A DNA stretch of 10,101 bases from JAMLIN01 sp964509685. Its GTDB lineage: Bacteria; Pseudomonadota; Gammaproteobacteria; Burkholderiales; Burkholderiaceae_E. Shown piece by piece: positions 1-6,430 of this stretch (position 1 is its first letter; each line of letters opens with the position of its first letter). The notes beneath the pieces are model-generated. The model had not been told where the DNA came from and made no database searches. It worked only from the letters and a program-made list of their open reading frames with translations. The stretch is from contig CAZDYQ010000105.1 of NCBI GenBank assembly GCA_964509685.1, forward strand, positions 1 through 10,101, read 5' to 3'. The position numbers were made by a program, and so were the translations under genes.

Positions 1-344
1 TGCCGGCGGCGAGCCGCGGGGAAGGGACGGAGCGCAGCGTGTGGCTGTCGGCGCTCACCGGCGAAGGCATCGACGAGCTGCGGCACTGCCTGCTCGAGCT
101 CGCGGGCTGGCAGGGCGCGGGCGAATCCCAGTTCATCGCCCGCGAGCGGCATCTCGATGCATTGCGCCGCGCCTCCGCGCATCTCGACGAGGCCGCCCGG
201 CTCGGCTGGCGCGAGGGCCATGGCCTCGAGCTCTTCGCGGAGGAACTGCGCCTCGCGCAGGAGACGCTCGGGGAGATCACCGGCGAGTTCACCGCCGACG
301 ACCTGCTCGGGGTGATCTTCAGCCGGTTCTGTATCGGGAAGTGA
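1..344 (+). CDS. mnmE: tRNA uridine-5-carboxymethylaminomethyl modification GTPase MnmE, C-terminal part (5' end outside window)
   Basis: This is the last 113 or so residues of MnmE, which works with MnmG to install the (carboxymethyl)aminomethyl group on wobble U34 of certain tRNAs in the cytoplasm. The first whole codon is at base 3. The fragment opens at the end of the G domain, where LSALTGEGIDEL carries the G5-type SA motif. It continues through the C-terminal helical domain (FAEELRLAQETLGEITGEFT, DDLLGVIFSRF) and ends in the family's hallmark C-I-G-K, whose cysteine and lysine are needed for modification. The GTG at 39 is an internal valine, not a start. No mnmG follows on this strand: the next gene is convergent, so mnmE is last in its transcript here. 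The family and the C-terminus are certain. Confidence 0.97.
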   Translation, partial: PAASRGEGTERSVWLSALTGEGIDELRHCLLELAGWQGAGESQFIARERHLDALRRASAHLDEAARLGWREGHGLELFAEELRLAQETLGEITGEFTADDLLGVIFSRFCIGK

Positions 345-415
345 TGGAACCGCCTCGGGCTTCACGGGCGATGTCGCCGAGGCCCTGAAATCGGCCTCGA
401 CGGCAGCCAGCGCCG

Positions 416-444
416 GACGCCGGCGTCCTCGCTTTGCCGGCGTC
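416..444. terminator. Perfect 9-bp inverted repeat between convergent mnmE and lipoprotein genes; candidate terminator
   Basis: The arms GACGCCGGC (416-424) and GCCGGCGTC (436-444) are perfectly complementary, with an 11-base loop. The repeat lies in the 121-bp gap between two converging genes, where a bidirectional terminator would be expected. No T-run follows on either strand, so it is not a classical Rho-independent terminator. A competing 14-bp palindrome, GGACGCCGGCGTCC, occupies 415-428. The rest of 345-465 shows nothing recognisable. Confidence 0.4.
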
Positions 445-465
445 AGCGTCAGGTCGAATCGTCCG

Positions 466-1497
466 CTACAGGTCTGCGAGTTCCTCCCAGGTCATCTGTT
501 CGCTGGACTCGAACACGGCATCACCGTTCGCATCGAGCTCGACCGTCACGGTCGTGTCCGAGTTCACGGTGAGGCGCGCTGCGGTGCCGTCGGCGGCCAT
601 CGCCGTCGAGACTCCCGTGCTCGGGAACGCACCGATTTCGCCTGCGAACGGCGTCGGTGTCGCCATCGTGATCGTGGGCATGCCCGTTCCGGAGACCGTA
701 CCGCCGACCGCGTAGGCGTACGTGTTGTGGGTGTAGTTGACGTTGACCGTTGCGTTGTACGACGCGAGGCCAGTCTGCAGGTCACCGCTGCTCATGCCGA
801 GGCTCTTGCCATGGACGGTCATGTCGTAGGCGAGCTGTGGGGATTGGGTGACCGTCGCCTGGATCGACATGTCGCCGTGTGCCGTCACGGTTCCCTCGTC
901 GACGATCATGGCCAGGTTGTTGAAGGCAAAGGTTGCCCCGACGGACTGCTGCGCAGCCGTTCCCGCGATGACGATGTTCGTGATGGCCATGGAACCATTG
1001 AGAAGCAGTCCCGGCTCCTCCTCGCAGTTGCTGAATGTGACGGAGCCGGAGTCACCCGTCGACAGCTCGCCGCTGTTGTCCGCGTCGTTCCATGTTTCGA
1101 CGAAGCTGCCGCCGTAATGGCAGGGCTCGTCGAAGACGTGGACAGCCTTGGCGCTGAAACGGGATCCTCCTGCCGGCGCCGCTTCGAGAGCCAGCAGCCT
1201 GCGAAGCGCCAGCTCGGCCAGCGCCGGCCGTGCCTGAGCGGACCGCGCGTCGGGCGACTTCAGGTCGAGGATGCCGGCGGTGTTGCCCGCCGTGGCATAC
1301 AGGAGATCCCCGATCCGGTATGTCGCGCTCGCGACCTGGGCCGCGTTCTCCGACGTAATGGCAGGTCCGTCACCGCCCCCGCCATTCCACAAGCCACCGT
1401 CGCTTCCACTCCCGCCGCCACATGCGGCCAGCACCAGCACCATCGCCGAACTCGCAGTGAGCTGGAGGGCCCCATGCACACGCCTAACTGGTTTCAT
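466..1497 (-). CDS. Predicted secreted lipoprotein of unknown function with two EF-hand-like loops (343 aa)
   Basis: The ATG at 1497 is preceded by GGAG at five bases spacing. It gives a basic N-region (KPVRR), a hydrophobic stretch and a lipobox LAAC with the acylated cysteine at residue 26. A Gly/Ser/Asp-rich linker follows (residues 27-46), as in many outer-membrane-anchored lipoproteins. After that comes a largely beta-type, Thr/Val/Asn-rich body with only two further cysteines (126 and 158, a possible disulfide). Two segments resemble calcium-binding EF-hand loops: D138-x-D140-x-S142-G-E-L...D149, and D322-x-N324-G-D326-x-x-F...E333 near the C-terminus. I recognise no named family. The frame is open upstream to 1827, but that extension has no signal peptide and overlaps the divergent gene. 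To the eye the gene is somewhat less GC-rich than its neighbours. Periplasmic or outer-membrane location is inferred from the lipobox; the function is unknown. Confidence 0.85.
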   Translation of the reverse strand: MKPVRRVHGALQLTASSAMVLVLAACGGGSGSDGGLWNGGGGDGPAITSENAAQVASATYRIGDLLYATAGNTAGILDLKSPDARSAQARPALAELALRRLLALEAAPAGGSRFSAKAVHVFDEPCHYGGSFVETWNDADNSGELSTGDSGSVTFSNCEEEPGLLLNGSMAITNIVIAGTAAQQSVGATFAFNNLAMIVDEGTVTAHGDMSIQATVTQSPQLAYDMTVHGKSLGMSSGDLQTGLASYNATVNVNYTHNTYAYAVGGTVSGTGMPTITMATPTPFAGEIGAFPSTGVSTAMAADGTAARLTVNSDTTVTVELDANGDAVFESSEQMTWEELADL

Positions 1498-1680
1498 CGT
1501 CACTCCATCCACAATTTGCAGGACGCCGATCGGCCGTTGTTGGTCGATGGATAGCCGCCGGCGGGCAGGACTGTACTGGCGTCGATGGACAGGACCGGCC
1601 GGCAGCCTGCGGACAAGCGGCGAATGGCGGTTCATGACGTATCGACGGCGAGGCGGCTCACCCGGAAGGGGGGCGATTGC

Positions 1681-1686
1681 TAAGAT
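1681..1686 (+). promoter_or_regulatory. Possible -10 element (TAAGAT) for the MazG-like gene in the divergent intergenic region
   Basis: TAAGAT matches the sigma70 -10 consensus at four of six positions and lies 38 bases before the ATG at 1724. No convincing -35 sits at the proper distance upstream. The 226-bp region 1498-1723 separates the divergent lipoprotein and MazG-like genes and must hold promoters for both. Apart from this hexamer and the two ribosome binding sites I see no clear element in it. Confidence 0.3.
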
Positions 1687-1723
1687 GAGGGCCTTCGATC
1701 GCCTCACGCACAGGCAGGGTCTT

Positions 1724-2074
1724 ATGGCGGATACCCTCGACGACCTGGGCAAGCGCCTCGAGCGCTTCGCCAGCGAGCGCGAATGGCAGCGCTTCCACTC
1801 GCCGAAGAATCTCGCCTCCGCGCTCATCGTCGAGGCGGGCGAACTGCTGGAGCATTTCCAGTGGATGACCGAGGAGCAGAGCCGCGCGCTCGCTCCGGAA
1901 AGGCTCGAGGCCGTGCGCTCCGAGGTGGCCGACGTGCTGCTCTACCTCGTGCAGCTGTGCAACGTGCTGGGCATCGACCCGGTGAAGGCGGCGCAGGACA
2001 AGCTCGCGGCCAATGCCGCCCGATATCCGGTCGAGAAGGCGCGCGGCAACAGTCGCAAGCACGACGAGCTTTGA
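1724..2074 (+). CDS. MazG-like nucleotide pyrophosphohydrolase, DCTPP1/RS21-C6 type (116 aa)
   Basis: This is a small all-alpha NTP pyrophosphatase of the MazG superfamily. Such enzymes hydrolyse (d)NTPs, often dCTP or modified pyrimidine nucleotides, to the monophosphate and pyrophosphate, and so clean the nucleotide pool. The single-domain signature is complete: W21-x2-FHSPKNLA, then E37-x2-E40 with a further E43 and FQW, and the second metal-binding pair E67-x2-D70 in SEVADVLLYL. It ends with the family's typical N-x-x-RYPVEKA. Length fits the DCTPP1-like class rather than the two-domain MazG. The start at 1724 is chosen because homology begins there and AGGGT lies about five bases upstream; an in-frame ATG at 1685 is a less likely alternative. 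The next gene begins 42 bp downstream and is probably cotranscribed. Substrate preference cannot be read from the sequence. Confidence 0.93.
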   Translation: MADTLDDLGKRLERFASEREWQRFHSPKNLASALIVEAGELLEHFQWMTEEQSRALAPERLEAVRSEVADVLLYLVQLCNVLGIDPVKAAQDKLAANAARYPVEKARGNSRKHDEL

Positions 2075-2116
2075 CACCCTCTCGCATCGCGGCTTGTCCG
2101 CCAGGGAGACACGATC

Positions 2117-2500
2117 ATGAAACACGTGCTGTTCGTCGGCCAGGAGCCGGACACCGTCGATTTCTCGGACCCTGCTCTGCCGCCGGGGCTGGATGCCGAC
2201 AGGATCCGCCACGGCATCGCGATCGCCATGCAACAGATGGCCGATCGCCACTGGCAGGCCGATCTGTGCCTGGTGCGCCCGGACGATTCGGCGGGCCCCG
2301 CCCTCGAGCGCGCCCTGAACGCGGTGCCCTATGACTGCGTCGTGATCGGCGGCGGCGTCCGCATCCCGCCGAAGAGCCTGCTGCTCTTCGAAACGCTGGT
2401 CAATGTGGTCCATCGAGTCGCCCCCGGCGCGGCCATCGCGTTCAATACCCGTCCCGAGGACACCGCTGCCGCTGCGGCGCGGTGGATCGAGGCCACCTGA
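2117..2500 (+). CDS. Conserved hypothetical protein, Rossmann-like alpha/beta, 127 aa
   Basis: The ATG is preceded by a strong ribosome binding site, AGGGAG, at 2103-2108. The protein starts MKHVLFVGQEPDTVDFSDP and carries alternating hydrophobic strands and helices: HVLFVG, ADLCLV, DCVVIGGGVR and AAIAFNTRPED. This suggests a small three-layer alpha/beta fold. There is no signal peptide or membrane segment, so it should be cytoplasmic. I recall similar uncharacterised proteins in several proteobacteria, with the opening VGQEP..VDFSDPALPPG and the motifs YDCVVIG and PPKSLLLFE conserved, but no assigned function. The glycine-rich VIGGGVRIPP (about residues 75-84) could be a ligand loop; that is inference. 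It follows the MazG-like gene by 42 bp and converges with trpS, only 24 bp from its stop. Confidence 0.85.
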   Translation: MKHVLFVGQEPDTVDFSDPALPPGLDADRIRHGIAIAMQQMADRHWQADLCLVRPDDSAGPALERALNAVPYDCVVIGGGVRIPPKSLLLFETLVNVVHRVAPGAAIAFNTRPEDTAAAAARWIEAT

Positions 2501-2524
2501 ACGCAAGGCGGGGCGACTGCTCGC

Positions 2525-3547
2525 TCAGGGCGACGGCATCGCGCCGAGCCCGACCATCCGGCGTACCTCGCGCATCAGCGGGACGGCGACATCGCGCGCC
2601 TTCCTGGCGCCCTCCTGCAGGATCTCCTCGACCTCGCCCGGATTCGCCACGAGCTCGTCGTAGCGGGCACGCATGGGGCCGAGCTCGGCCTCGAGCAGCT
2701 CGAACAGCTCGTCCTTCGCCTTGCCCCAGGCGAGGCCTTCCTCGAGGGAGCGCCGGAATGCCGCGGCCTGCTCCGGCGTGGCGAACGCGCGATAGATGGC
2801 GTAGAGCTGGGAGTTCTCCGCATCCTTCGGCTCGCCGGGCAGGCGGGAGTCGGTGACGATCCGGCGGATCGACTTGCGCAGCCGGTCGGGGCCGCCCTCG
2901 AAGAGGGCGATCACGTTGTCGTAGCTCTTGGACATCTTGCGGCCGTCGAGGCCCGGCAGCGTGTCCGCGCCCTCGTCGGTCTGTCCCTGCGGCAACACGA
3001 ACGGCCCGTCGCCGGTCCCGAAAACGCGATTGAAGCGTGCCGCGATGTCGCGCGCCATCTCCAGGTGCTGGAGCTGGTCGCGGCCCACGGGCACGACATG
3101 GGCATTGAACAGCAGGATGTCGGCGGTCATGAGCACCGGATAGCTGAACAGGCCCATGCTGATCCCGGCGTCGGGATCCTCGCCGGCGGCGACGTTCCGG
3201 TCCACCGCCGCCTTGTAGGCGTGCGCCCGGTTCATCAGCCCCTTCGCGGTGACGCAGCCGAGGATCCAGGCGAGCTCCGTCGTCTCGGGCACGTCCGACT
3301 GGCGGTAGAGCGTGACCGTTCTCGGGTCGAGCCCGGCCGCCAGCCAGCTTGCCGCGACCAGCAGGCGCGAACGCTGCACCCGTGCCGGCTCGTCGCACTT
3401 CACCAGCGCATGCAGGTCGGCGAGGAAATAGAACGATTCCACGTCGTCGCGCCGACTGGCGGCCACCGCGGGCCGGATCGCGCCGACATAATTGCCGAGG
3501 TGGGGGGTGCCGGTGGTGGTGATGCCGGTCAGGACGCGCTGCTTCAT
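2525..3547 (-). CDS. trpS: Tryptophanyl-tRNA synthetase (340 aa)
   Basis: This class Ic aminoacyl-tRNA synthetase charges tRNA-Trp with tryptophan using ATP in the cytoplasm. The Rossmann catalytic domain opens with the HIGH-equivalent TGTPHLGN (residues 12-19). Next come the connecting helices with YPVLMTADIL (136-145) and the tryptophanyl-adenylate region VPVGRDQLQHLE (152-163). The KMSKS loop is intact at 204-208 in GRKMSKSYDN. The C-terminal helical anticodon-binding region is full length, and 340 residues is normal. The TGTPHLGNYVGAI N-terminus matches the type I associate with Pseudomonas and Xanthomonas-like bacteria rather than the E. coli form. No good Shine-Dalgarno precedes the ATG at 3547, but homology starts at once, so the start is sound. 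The CBS-domain gene lies 67 bp upstream on the same strand, with an inverted repeat between them. Confidence 0.97.
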   Translation of the reverse strand: MKQRVLTGITTTGTPHLGNYVGAIRPAVAASRRDDVESFYFLADLHALVKCDEPARVQRSRLLVAASWLAAGLDPRTVTLYRQSDVPETTELAWILGCVTAKGLMNRAHAYKAAVDRNVAAGEDPDAGISMGLFSYPVLMTADILLFNAHVVPVGRDQLQHLEMARDIAARFNRVFGTGDGPFVLPQGQTDEGADTLPGLDGRKMSKSYDNVIALFEGGPDRLRKSIRRIVTDSRLPGEPKDAENSQLYAIYRAFATPEQAAAFRRSLEEGLAWGKAKDELFELLEAELGPMRARYDELVANPGEVEEILQEGARKARDVAVPLMREVRRMVGLGAMPSP

Positions 3548-3567
3548 GGATCGGTCCGGAGGAGGGT

Positions 3568-3600
3568 CGGGGCGCCAATGCTATCCCAATCGGCGCCCCG
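3568..3600 (-). promoter_or_regulatory. Perfect 9-bp inverted repeat in the trpS leader
   Basis: The arms CGGGGCGCC (3568-3576) and GGCGCCCCG (3592-3600) pair perfectly around a 15-base, AT-richer loop. Read on the minus strand, the loop contains TAGCAT, a four-of-six match to a sigma70 -10 box, about 35 bases before the trpS start. There is no good -35 at standard spacing. The element could be an operator around a trpS promoter, a leader hairpin, or the end of the CBS transcript, although no U-run follows. The pairing is seen directly; the role is unknown. Confidence 0.4.
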
Positions 3601-3614
3601 CCCGTCCGGGCCGC

Positions 3615-4037
3615 CTACCGGCGCTTGGAGATCTCCTCCAGGGTTTCGCCGGTCTCGGCCTCGGTGCGCGTCCGGGTGGCGATGTCGCCGAGCGAGAGGA
3701 TCCCCACCAGGTGCCGGTCGTGATCGACGACGGGCAGGCGCCGGATCTGGGAATCGCGCATCGTCTGCGAGACCTCCTCGAGCGTCTGGTCCTCGAAGCA
3801 CCAGTGGGTGTCGCTCGTCATCACGTCCGCCAGCCTGGCCTGGTCCACGACGCATCCGTTGGCGACGCCGCGCAGCACGATGTCGCGGTCGGTCACCATG
3901 CCCACCAGCTTCTGGCCGTCGCACACCGGGATCACCCCGACGTCGAGTTCCTTCATCGCCTGGGCGGCCTTCATCACCGTTTCGCCGGGCGCCAGCGTGC
4001 GCACGCCGCGGGTCATGATCTCGGAAACCTGTGTCAT
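3615..4037 (-). CDS. Stand-alone two-CBS-domain protein (140 aa)
   Basis: This small cytoplasmic protein is made almost entirely of a CBS pair (Bateman module), a fold that typically binds adenosine nucleotides such as AMP, ATP or SAM and acts as an energy or stress sensor. CBS1 spans about residues 8-58, from IMTRGVRTLAPGETV to GMVTDRDIVLR. CBS2 spans about 73-122, from VMTSDTHWCFEDQTL to VGILSLGDIA. Both domains end in the usual G-[MI]-[VL]-[ST]-x-x-D-I. A charged tail closes the protein. The start at 4037 is supported by AAGGAGT about six bases upstream. A longer in-frame reading to 4313 runs into the divergent PPC gene and is not needed. It precedes trpS by 67 bp. No effector domain is attached, so its partner is unknown. 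Confidence 0.93.
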   Translation of the reverse strand: MTQVSEIMTRGVRTLAPGETVMKAAQAMKELDVGVIPVCDGQKLVGMVTDRDIVLRGVANGCVVDQARLADVMTSDTHWCFEDQTLEEVSQTMRDSQIRRLPVVDHDRHLVGILSLGDIATRTRTEAETGETLEEISKRR

Positions 4038-4182
4038 CTCGGACTCCTTGGAATGGGGGTGTCGTTCGCCTTTCCTGCAATGACCGTTCCCCCGGTCGCC
4101 CGCAGCCCTTGCCGATGTCCGGAAACCGAACCAAAGTGAAGGACATCGCCCTGCCTGCATCCCCGACGACCATCCTGCGCCC
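4038..4182. promoter_or_regulatory. Divergent intergenic region between CBS and PPC-domain genes
   Basis: This 145-bp segment must carry the start signals for both divergent genes. On the plus strand TTGCCG (4109-4114) and CAAAGT (4132-4137) are 17 bases apart, a weak sigma70-like pair. On the minus strand only the CBS ribosome binding site is clear. No strong Shine-Dalgarno precedes the PPC gene. The presence of regulatory sequence follows from the gene layout; the individual boxes are tentative. Confidence 0.3.
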
Positions 4183-4593
4183 ATGAACCCGTTCCCGCTG
4201 CGGCTGTCGCCCGGCGACGACCTGCGCCGCTCCATCGAGGCATGCCTGGCCCGCGAGGGGGCGTCCGCCGCCTTCGTGGTCGCCGGTATCGGCAGCCTCG
4301 TCGAGGCGCGCATCCGCTACGCCGGCCGGGCGGAAGAGACCCGCCTCGCGGGGCCGCTGGAGATCGTGGCGCTCGCCGGCAGCGTGGCACCCGATGGCGC
4401 GCACCTGCACCTCGCGGTCTCCGACGAGGCGGGGCACGTCACGGGCGGCCATGCGGGCTACGGCAACGTCGTCAGGACGACCGCCGAGATCCTCCTGGCC
4501 CTGCTGCCCGGCTGGCAGTTTTCCCGCGAGCACGACCCGGCGACGGGCTATCGGGAACTGGTCGTTCGCCGGTCCACGGGGAAGGGCGGATGA
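4183..4593 (+). CDS. PPC/DUF296-domain protein (136 aa)
   Basis: This is a single PPC (plants and prokaryotes conserved, DUF296/PCC) domain. In plants the domain is joined to AT-hook DNA-binding motifs; bacterial stand-alone members form trimers and are mostly uncharacterised. The domain fills the protein: an N-terminal PLRLSPGDDLRRSIEA, the core AAFVVAGIGSLVEARIRYA, the family signature G72-A-H74-L-H76 followed by G88-G-H90, and the closing strand YRELVVRR. H74, H76 and H90 are the conserved histidines, which may bind a metal. There is no signal peptide. The ATG at 4183 lacks a clear ribosome binding site, but homology starts here. The MAPEG gene follows after 60 bp on the same strand and may be cotranscribed. 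The assignment is by signature; the biological role is open. Confidence 0.88.
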   Translation: MNPFPLRLSPGDDLRRSIEACLAREGASAAFVVAGIGSLVEARIRYAGRAEETRLAGPLEIVALAGSVAPDGAHLHLAVSDEAGHVTGGHAGYGNVVRTTAEILLALLPGWQFSREHDPATGYRELVVRRSTGKGG

Positions 4594-4653
4594 ACCGCCC
4601 GGCTTGCGTGCCTTTCGTCCCGTGCAGCGCTTCTCCCGAGGAGGCATTCCGCC

Positions 4654-5064
4654 ATGCAGACTGACAGCTTCGTCGCGCTGGTCGGCTTCATCGCCTGGAC
4701 CCTCGCCCTGCTGGTCCTGATGGAGGCCGAGCGTTCCCGCCTGGTGCTGAGCGGCCGGGTACCCGCCAACGGTTTCGTCCCGGACAACGCCAACCTGTCC
4801 GCCTTCATGCAGCGGCTTGCACGGGCGCATGCCAACTGCCTCGAGGGCCTGCCCGTCTTCGGCGGCCTCCTGCTCGCCGCCCTCGCGACCGGTGCGACCC
4901 CGGTCACCGATCCGCTCGCCCTCGTGCTCCTCGGGTCGCGGGTGTTCCAGTCGAGCGTGCATCTCGTGTCCACCAGCCCCGTCGCCGTCACGATCCGCTT
5001 CCTGGCCTTCGGTGTGCAAGTGGCGATCGCGGCCTGGTGGGCGTGGCGGATGCTGCTTGCCTAG
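4654..5064 (+). CDS. MAPEG-family integral membrane protein (136 aa)
   Basis: This is a four-helix inner-membrane protein of the MAPEG superfamily (membrane-associated proteins in eicosanoid and glutathione metabolism). Hydrophobic segments fall at about residues 5-24, 67-83, 86-104 and 112-134. The signature between helices 1 and 2 is present: R57-A-H-A-N61-C-L-E64-G-L-P-V-F, with the conserved Arg, Asn and Glu that contribute to glutathione binding in characterised members. R96 in GSRVFQSSVHL is another typical position. GAGGAGG lies about nine bases before the ATG. Bacterial members are often just annotated MAPEG; glutathione transferase or peroxidase activity is possible but cannot be asserted. 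It follows the PPC gene by 60 bp and is followed by a probable terminator. Confidence 0.92.
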   Translation: MQTDSFVALVGFIAWTLALLVLMEAERSRLVLSGRVPANGFVPDNANLSAFMQRLARAHANCLEGLPVFGGLLLAALATGATPVTDPLALVLLGSRVFQSSVHLVSTSPVAVTIRFLAFGVQVAIAAWWAWRMLLA

Positions 5065-5075
5065 TCGCCGGGCAT

Positions 5076-5116
5076 CGCGGGGGTGCGCCCCGCGCGGGCG
5101 CACGGGGCTTTCCTTT
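5076..5116 (+). terminator. Probable intrinsic terminator after the MAPEG gene
   Basis: GCCCCG (5087-5092) pairs with CGGGGC (5103-5108) and is followed directly by TTTCCTTT, giving a GC stem and a T-rich tail 12 bases past the MAPEG stop region. Two rival stems overlap it: CGCGGGG/CCCCGCG (5076-5082 with 5088-5094) and GTGCGCCC/GGGCGCAC (5083-5090 with 5096-5103). The segment is therefore strongly structured. It lies in the 68-bp gap between the convergent MAPEG and MFS genes. Confidence 0.5.
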
Positions 5117-5132
5117 GCACCGACCGCCCGGG

Positions 5133-6344
5133 TCAGGCGACCGCCAGTTCCCCGGGAAAGGCCCGGATGCGCCGGGCGAGGTACACGCCCGTCGCGAGCG
5201 CAATGCAGGTGAAGGCCAGGGCGGCCCGGAATCCGCCGGCCTCGATGAGCCAGCCCGCGATCGCGGGGCCGACGAACTGGCCGCCGGCAAAGAACAGGGT
5301 GGCGTAGCTGAAGGCGAGCGGGATGTAGCGCGGGCCGACCTGGTCGGTGCTGGCCGCCTGCACCATCGTGAACGAGCCGTTGATCGCCAGCCCGAACAGC
5401 AGGAAGTGCAGGAAGAACGCCGGCAGCGCCTGGGAGAGCATCGGCAGCGCCATCGAGACCGTGACGAGCGACATCGTCAGCATGAGTGTGTTGCCGCGCC
5501 CCCAGCGGTCCGACAGCGAGCCCCACATCGGGCCGCAGATCACCGACAGGAGACCCGACATCGACACCAGCGAACCGGCGGTGGTGCGCGCGATCCCGGA
5601 GGCCTCGGCGAAGCTCACCATGAAGATCGCCTGCGCGATGTAGCTCACGCCGATGATGCCGTAGACGAGGGCGATCGTGAGGACGCGGGGGTTGCGATAG
5701 ACGCGCCACTTCTCCTCCCGCGACAGCGCCTGCCGGCCGGCATCGCCGGCGACCGGCGGGTCCTTCACCCCGAGGAGCACGAGCAGGATCGCGACGGCCG
5801 CCACCCCCGCGAAGACGGCCCAGCTCACTCGCCAGCCGAGCTCGTCGAAGAAGCGGAGCAGCGCGGGGACGACGAGGCCGACGAGGAAGAGGCCCGCGCC
5901 GATCCCGGCGGTCATGCAACCGATCATCAGGCCGCGTCGCTCGGGATACCAGGTGACGACGAGCGACAGCATGGGCGCGAAGCAGTACGCGGTGCCGATG
6001 CCGAGCGCGAACATCAGCAGCGCGATCGGGACGTAGGCATCGGCCACGGACAGGCCCAGGAAGCCGACCACGAGCAGCAGGAGCCCGCCCATGCACGTGT
6101 TGCGCGAACCCCATCGGGTGGCTGCCACGCCGCCGGGCAGGATGAAGAGGAAATAGCCGAGCGCGGTGATCGTGCCGAGGTTGCCCGCCGCGCGGTAGCT
6201 CATGCCCAGTTCGGCGCGCATCGACGGCAGGAGCAGCCCGTACGCGAGCCGTGCGAAGACGATCGCCACCATCGCGGTCAGCGATGCGGCGAGCAGCAGG
6301 ACGACGGTGTTGGGTCGGACGGAATCGGCAGGGCTCGCGGGCAT
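5133..6344 (-). CDS. MFS transporter, YbfB/YjiJ-like (403 aa)
   Basis: This is a major facilitator superfamily permease with about twelve hydrophobic segments, placed in the inner membrane. The first helix carries FARLAYGLLLPSM (residues 30-42), the [RF]-x-A-Y-G-x-L-L-P motif typical of the YbfB/YjiJ and related (MFS_4) group. GSRN after helix 2 is a degenerate motif A, and a second-half counterpart is SLSDRWGRGN. A hydrophilic central loop (KDPPVAGDAGRQALSREEKWRVYRNP) separates two six-helix bundles. Length is normal. The ATG at 6344 is chosen because the longer open frame to 6446 crosses the start of the divergent gene and has no family similarity; the ribosome binding site is weak. The substrate is unknown. 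It is divergent from the enoyl-CoA hydratase-family gene with 86 bp between them. Confidence 0.93.
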   Translation of the reverse strand: MPASPADSVRPNTVVLLLAASLTAMVAIVFARLAYGLLLPSMRAELGMSYRAAGNLGTITALGYFLFILPGGVAATRWGSRNTCMGGLLLLVVGFLGLSVADAYVPIALLMFALGIGTAYCFAPMLSLVVTWYPERRGLMIGCMTAGIGAGLFLVGLVVPALLRFFDELGWRVSWAVFAGVAAVAILLVLLGVKDPPVAGDAGRQALSREEKWRVYRNPRVLTIALVYGIIGVSYIAQAIFMVSFAEASGIARTTAGSLVSMSGLLSVICGPMWGSLSDRWGRGNTLMLTMSLVTVSMALPMLSQALPAFFLHFLLFGLAINGSFTMVQAASTDQVGPRYIPLAFSYATLFFAGGQFVGPAIAGWLIEAGGFRAALAFTCIALATGVYLARRIRAFPGELAVA

Positions 6345-6430
6345 GCCCGATTCTCGCCCGAGATGGTCATGGGCGCTCGACGCCGGGCCCGCGTTACAGT
6401 GTGGGGACCATTCCGAAGCGTGGACGCGAC
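6345..6430. promoter_or_regulatory. Short divergent promoter region between MFS and hydratase-family genes
   Basis: These 86 bp must hold the start signals of two divergent transcripts. TTACAGT at 6394-6400 contains TACAGT, a four-of-six -10 match, and would put a start about 24 bases before the ATG at 6431. No good -35 is seen. A short interrupted palindrome GGCG-CTCGA-CGCC (6372-6384) lies just upstream and could be an operator, but such words are common at this GC content. Confidence 0.3.

Noticed and set aside
1543..1589. Direct repeat GTCGATGGA at 1543-1551 and 1581-1589 upstream of the lipoprotein
   Set aside because: Nine bases, only two copies and no symmetry typical of an operator. 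Such a repeat is expected by chance in GC-rich sequence.
1498..1827. An N-terminal extension of the lipoprotein to a start at 1827
   Set aside because: It would hide the signal peptide inside the protein and overlap the start of the MazG-like gene. The ATG at 1497 has a ribosome binding site and gives a standard lipobox.
2501..2524. A terminator between the hypothetical gene and trpS
   Set aside because: Only 24 bp separate the convergent stops, and no stem or T-run is present.
3548..3614. A T-box or trp-type leader peptide upstream of trpS
   Set aside because: The 67-bp gap is too short for a T-box, and no small reading frame with tandem Trp codons is present.
3544..6114. An 856-codon open frame on the minus strand
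   Set aside because: It is rich in Arg, Gly, Pro and Ala, spans four well-supported genes in other frames and shows no domain. It is a product of high GC content.
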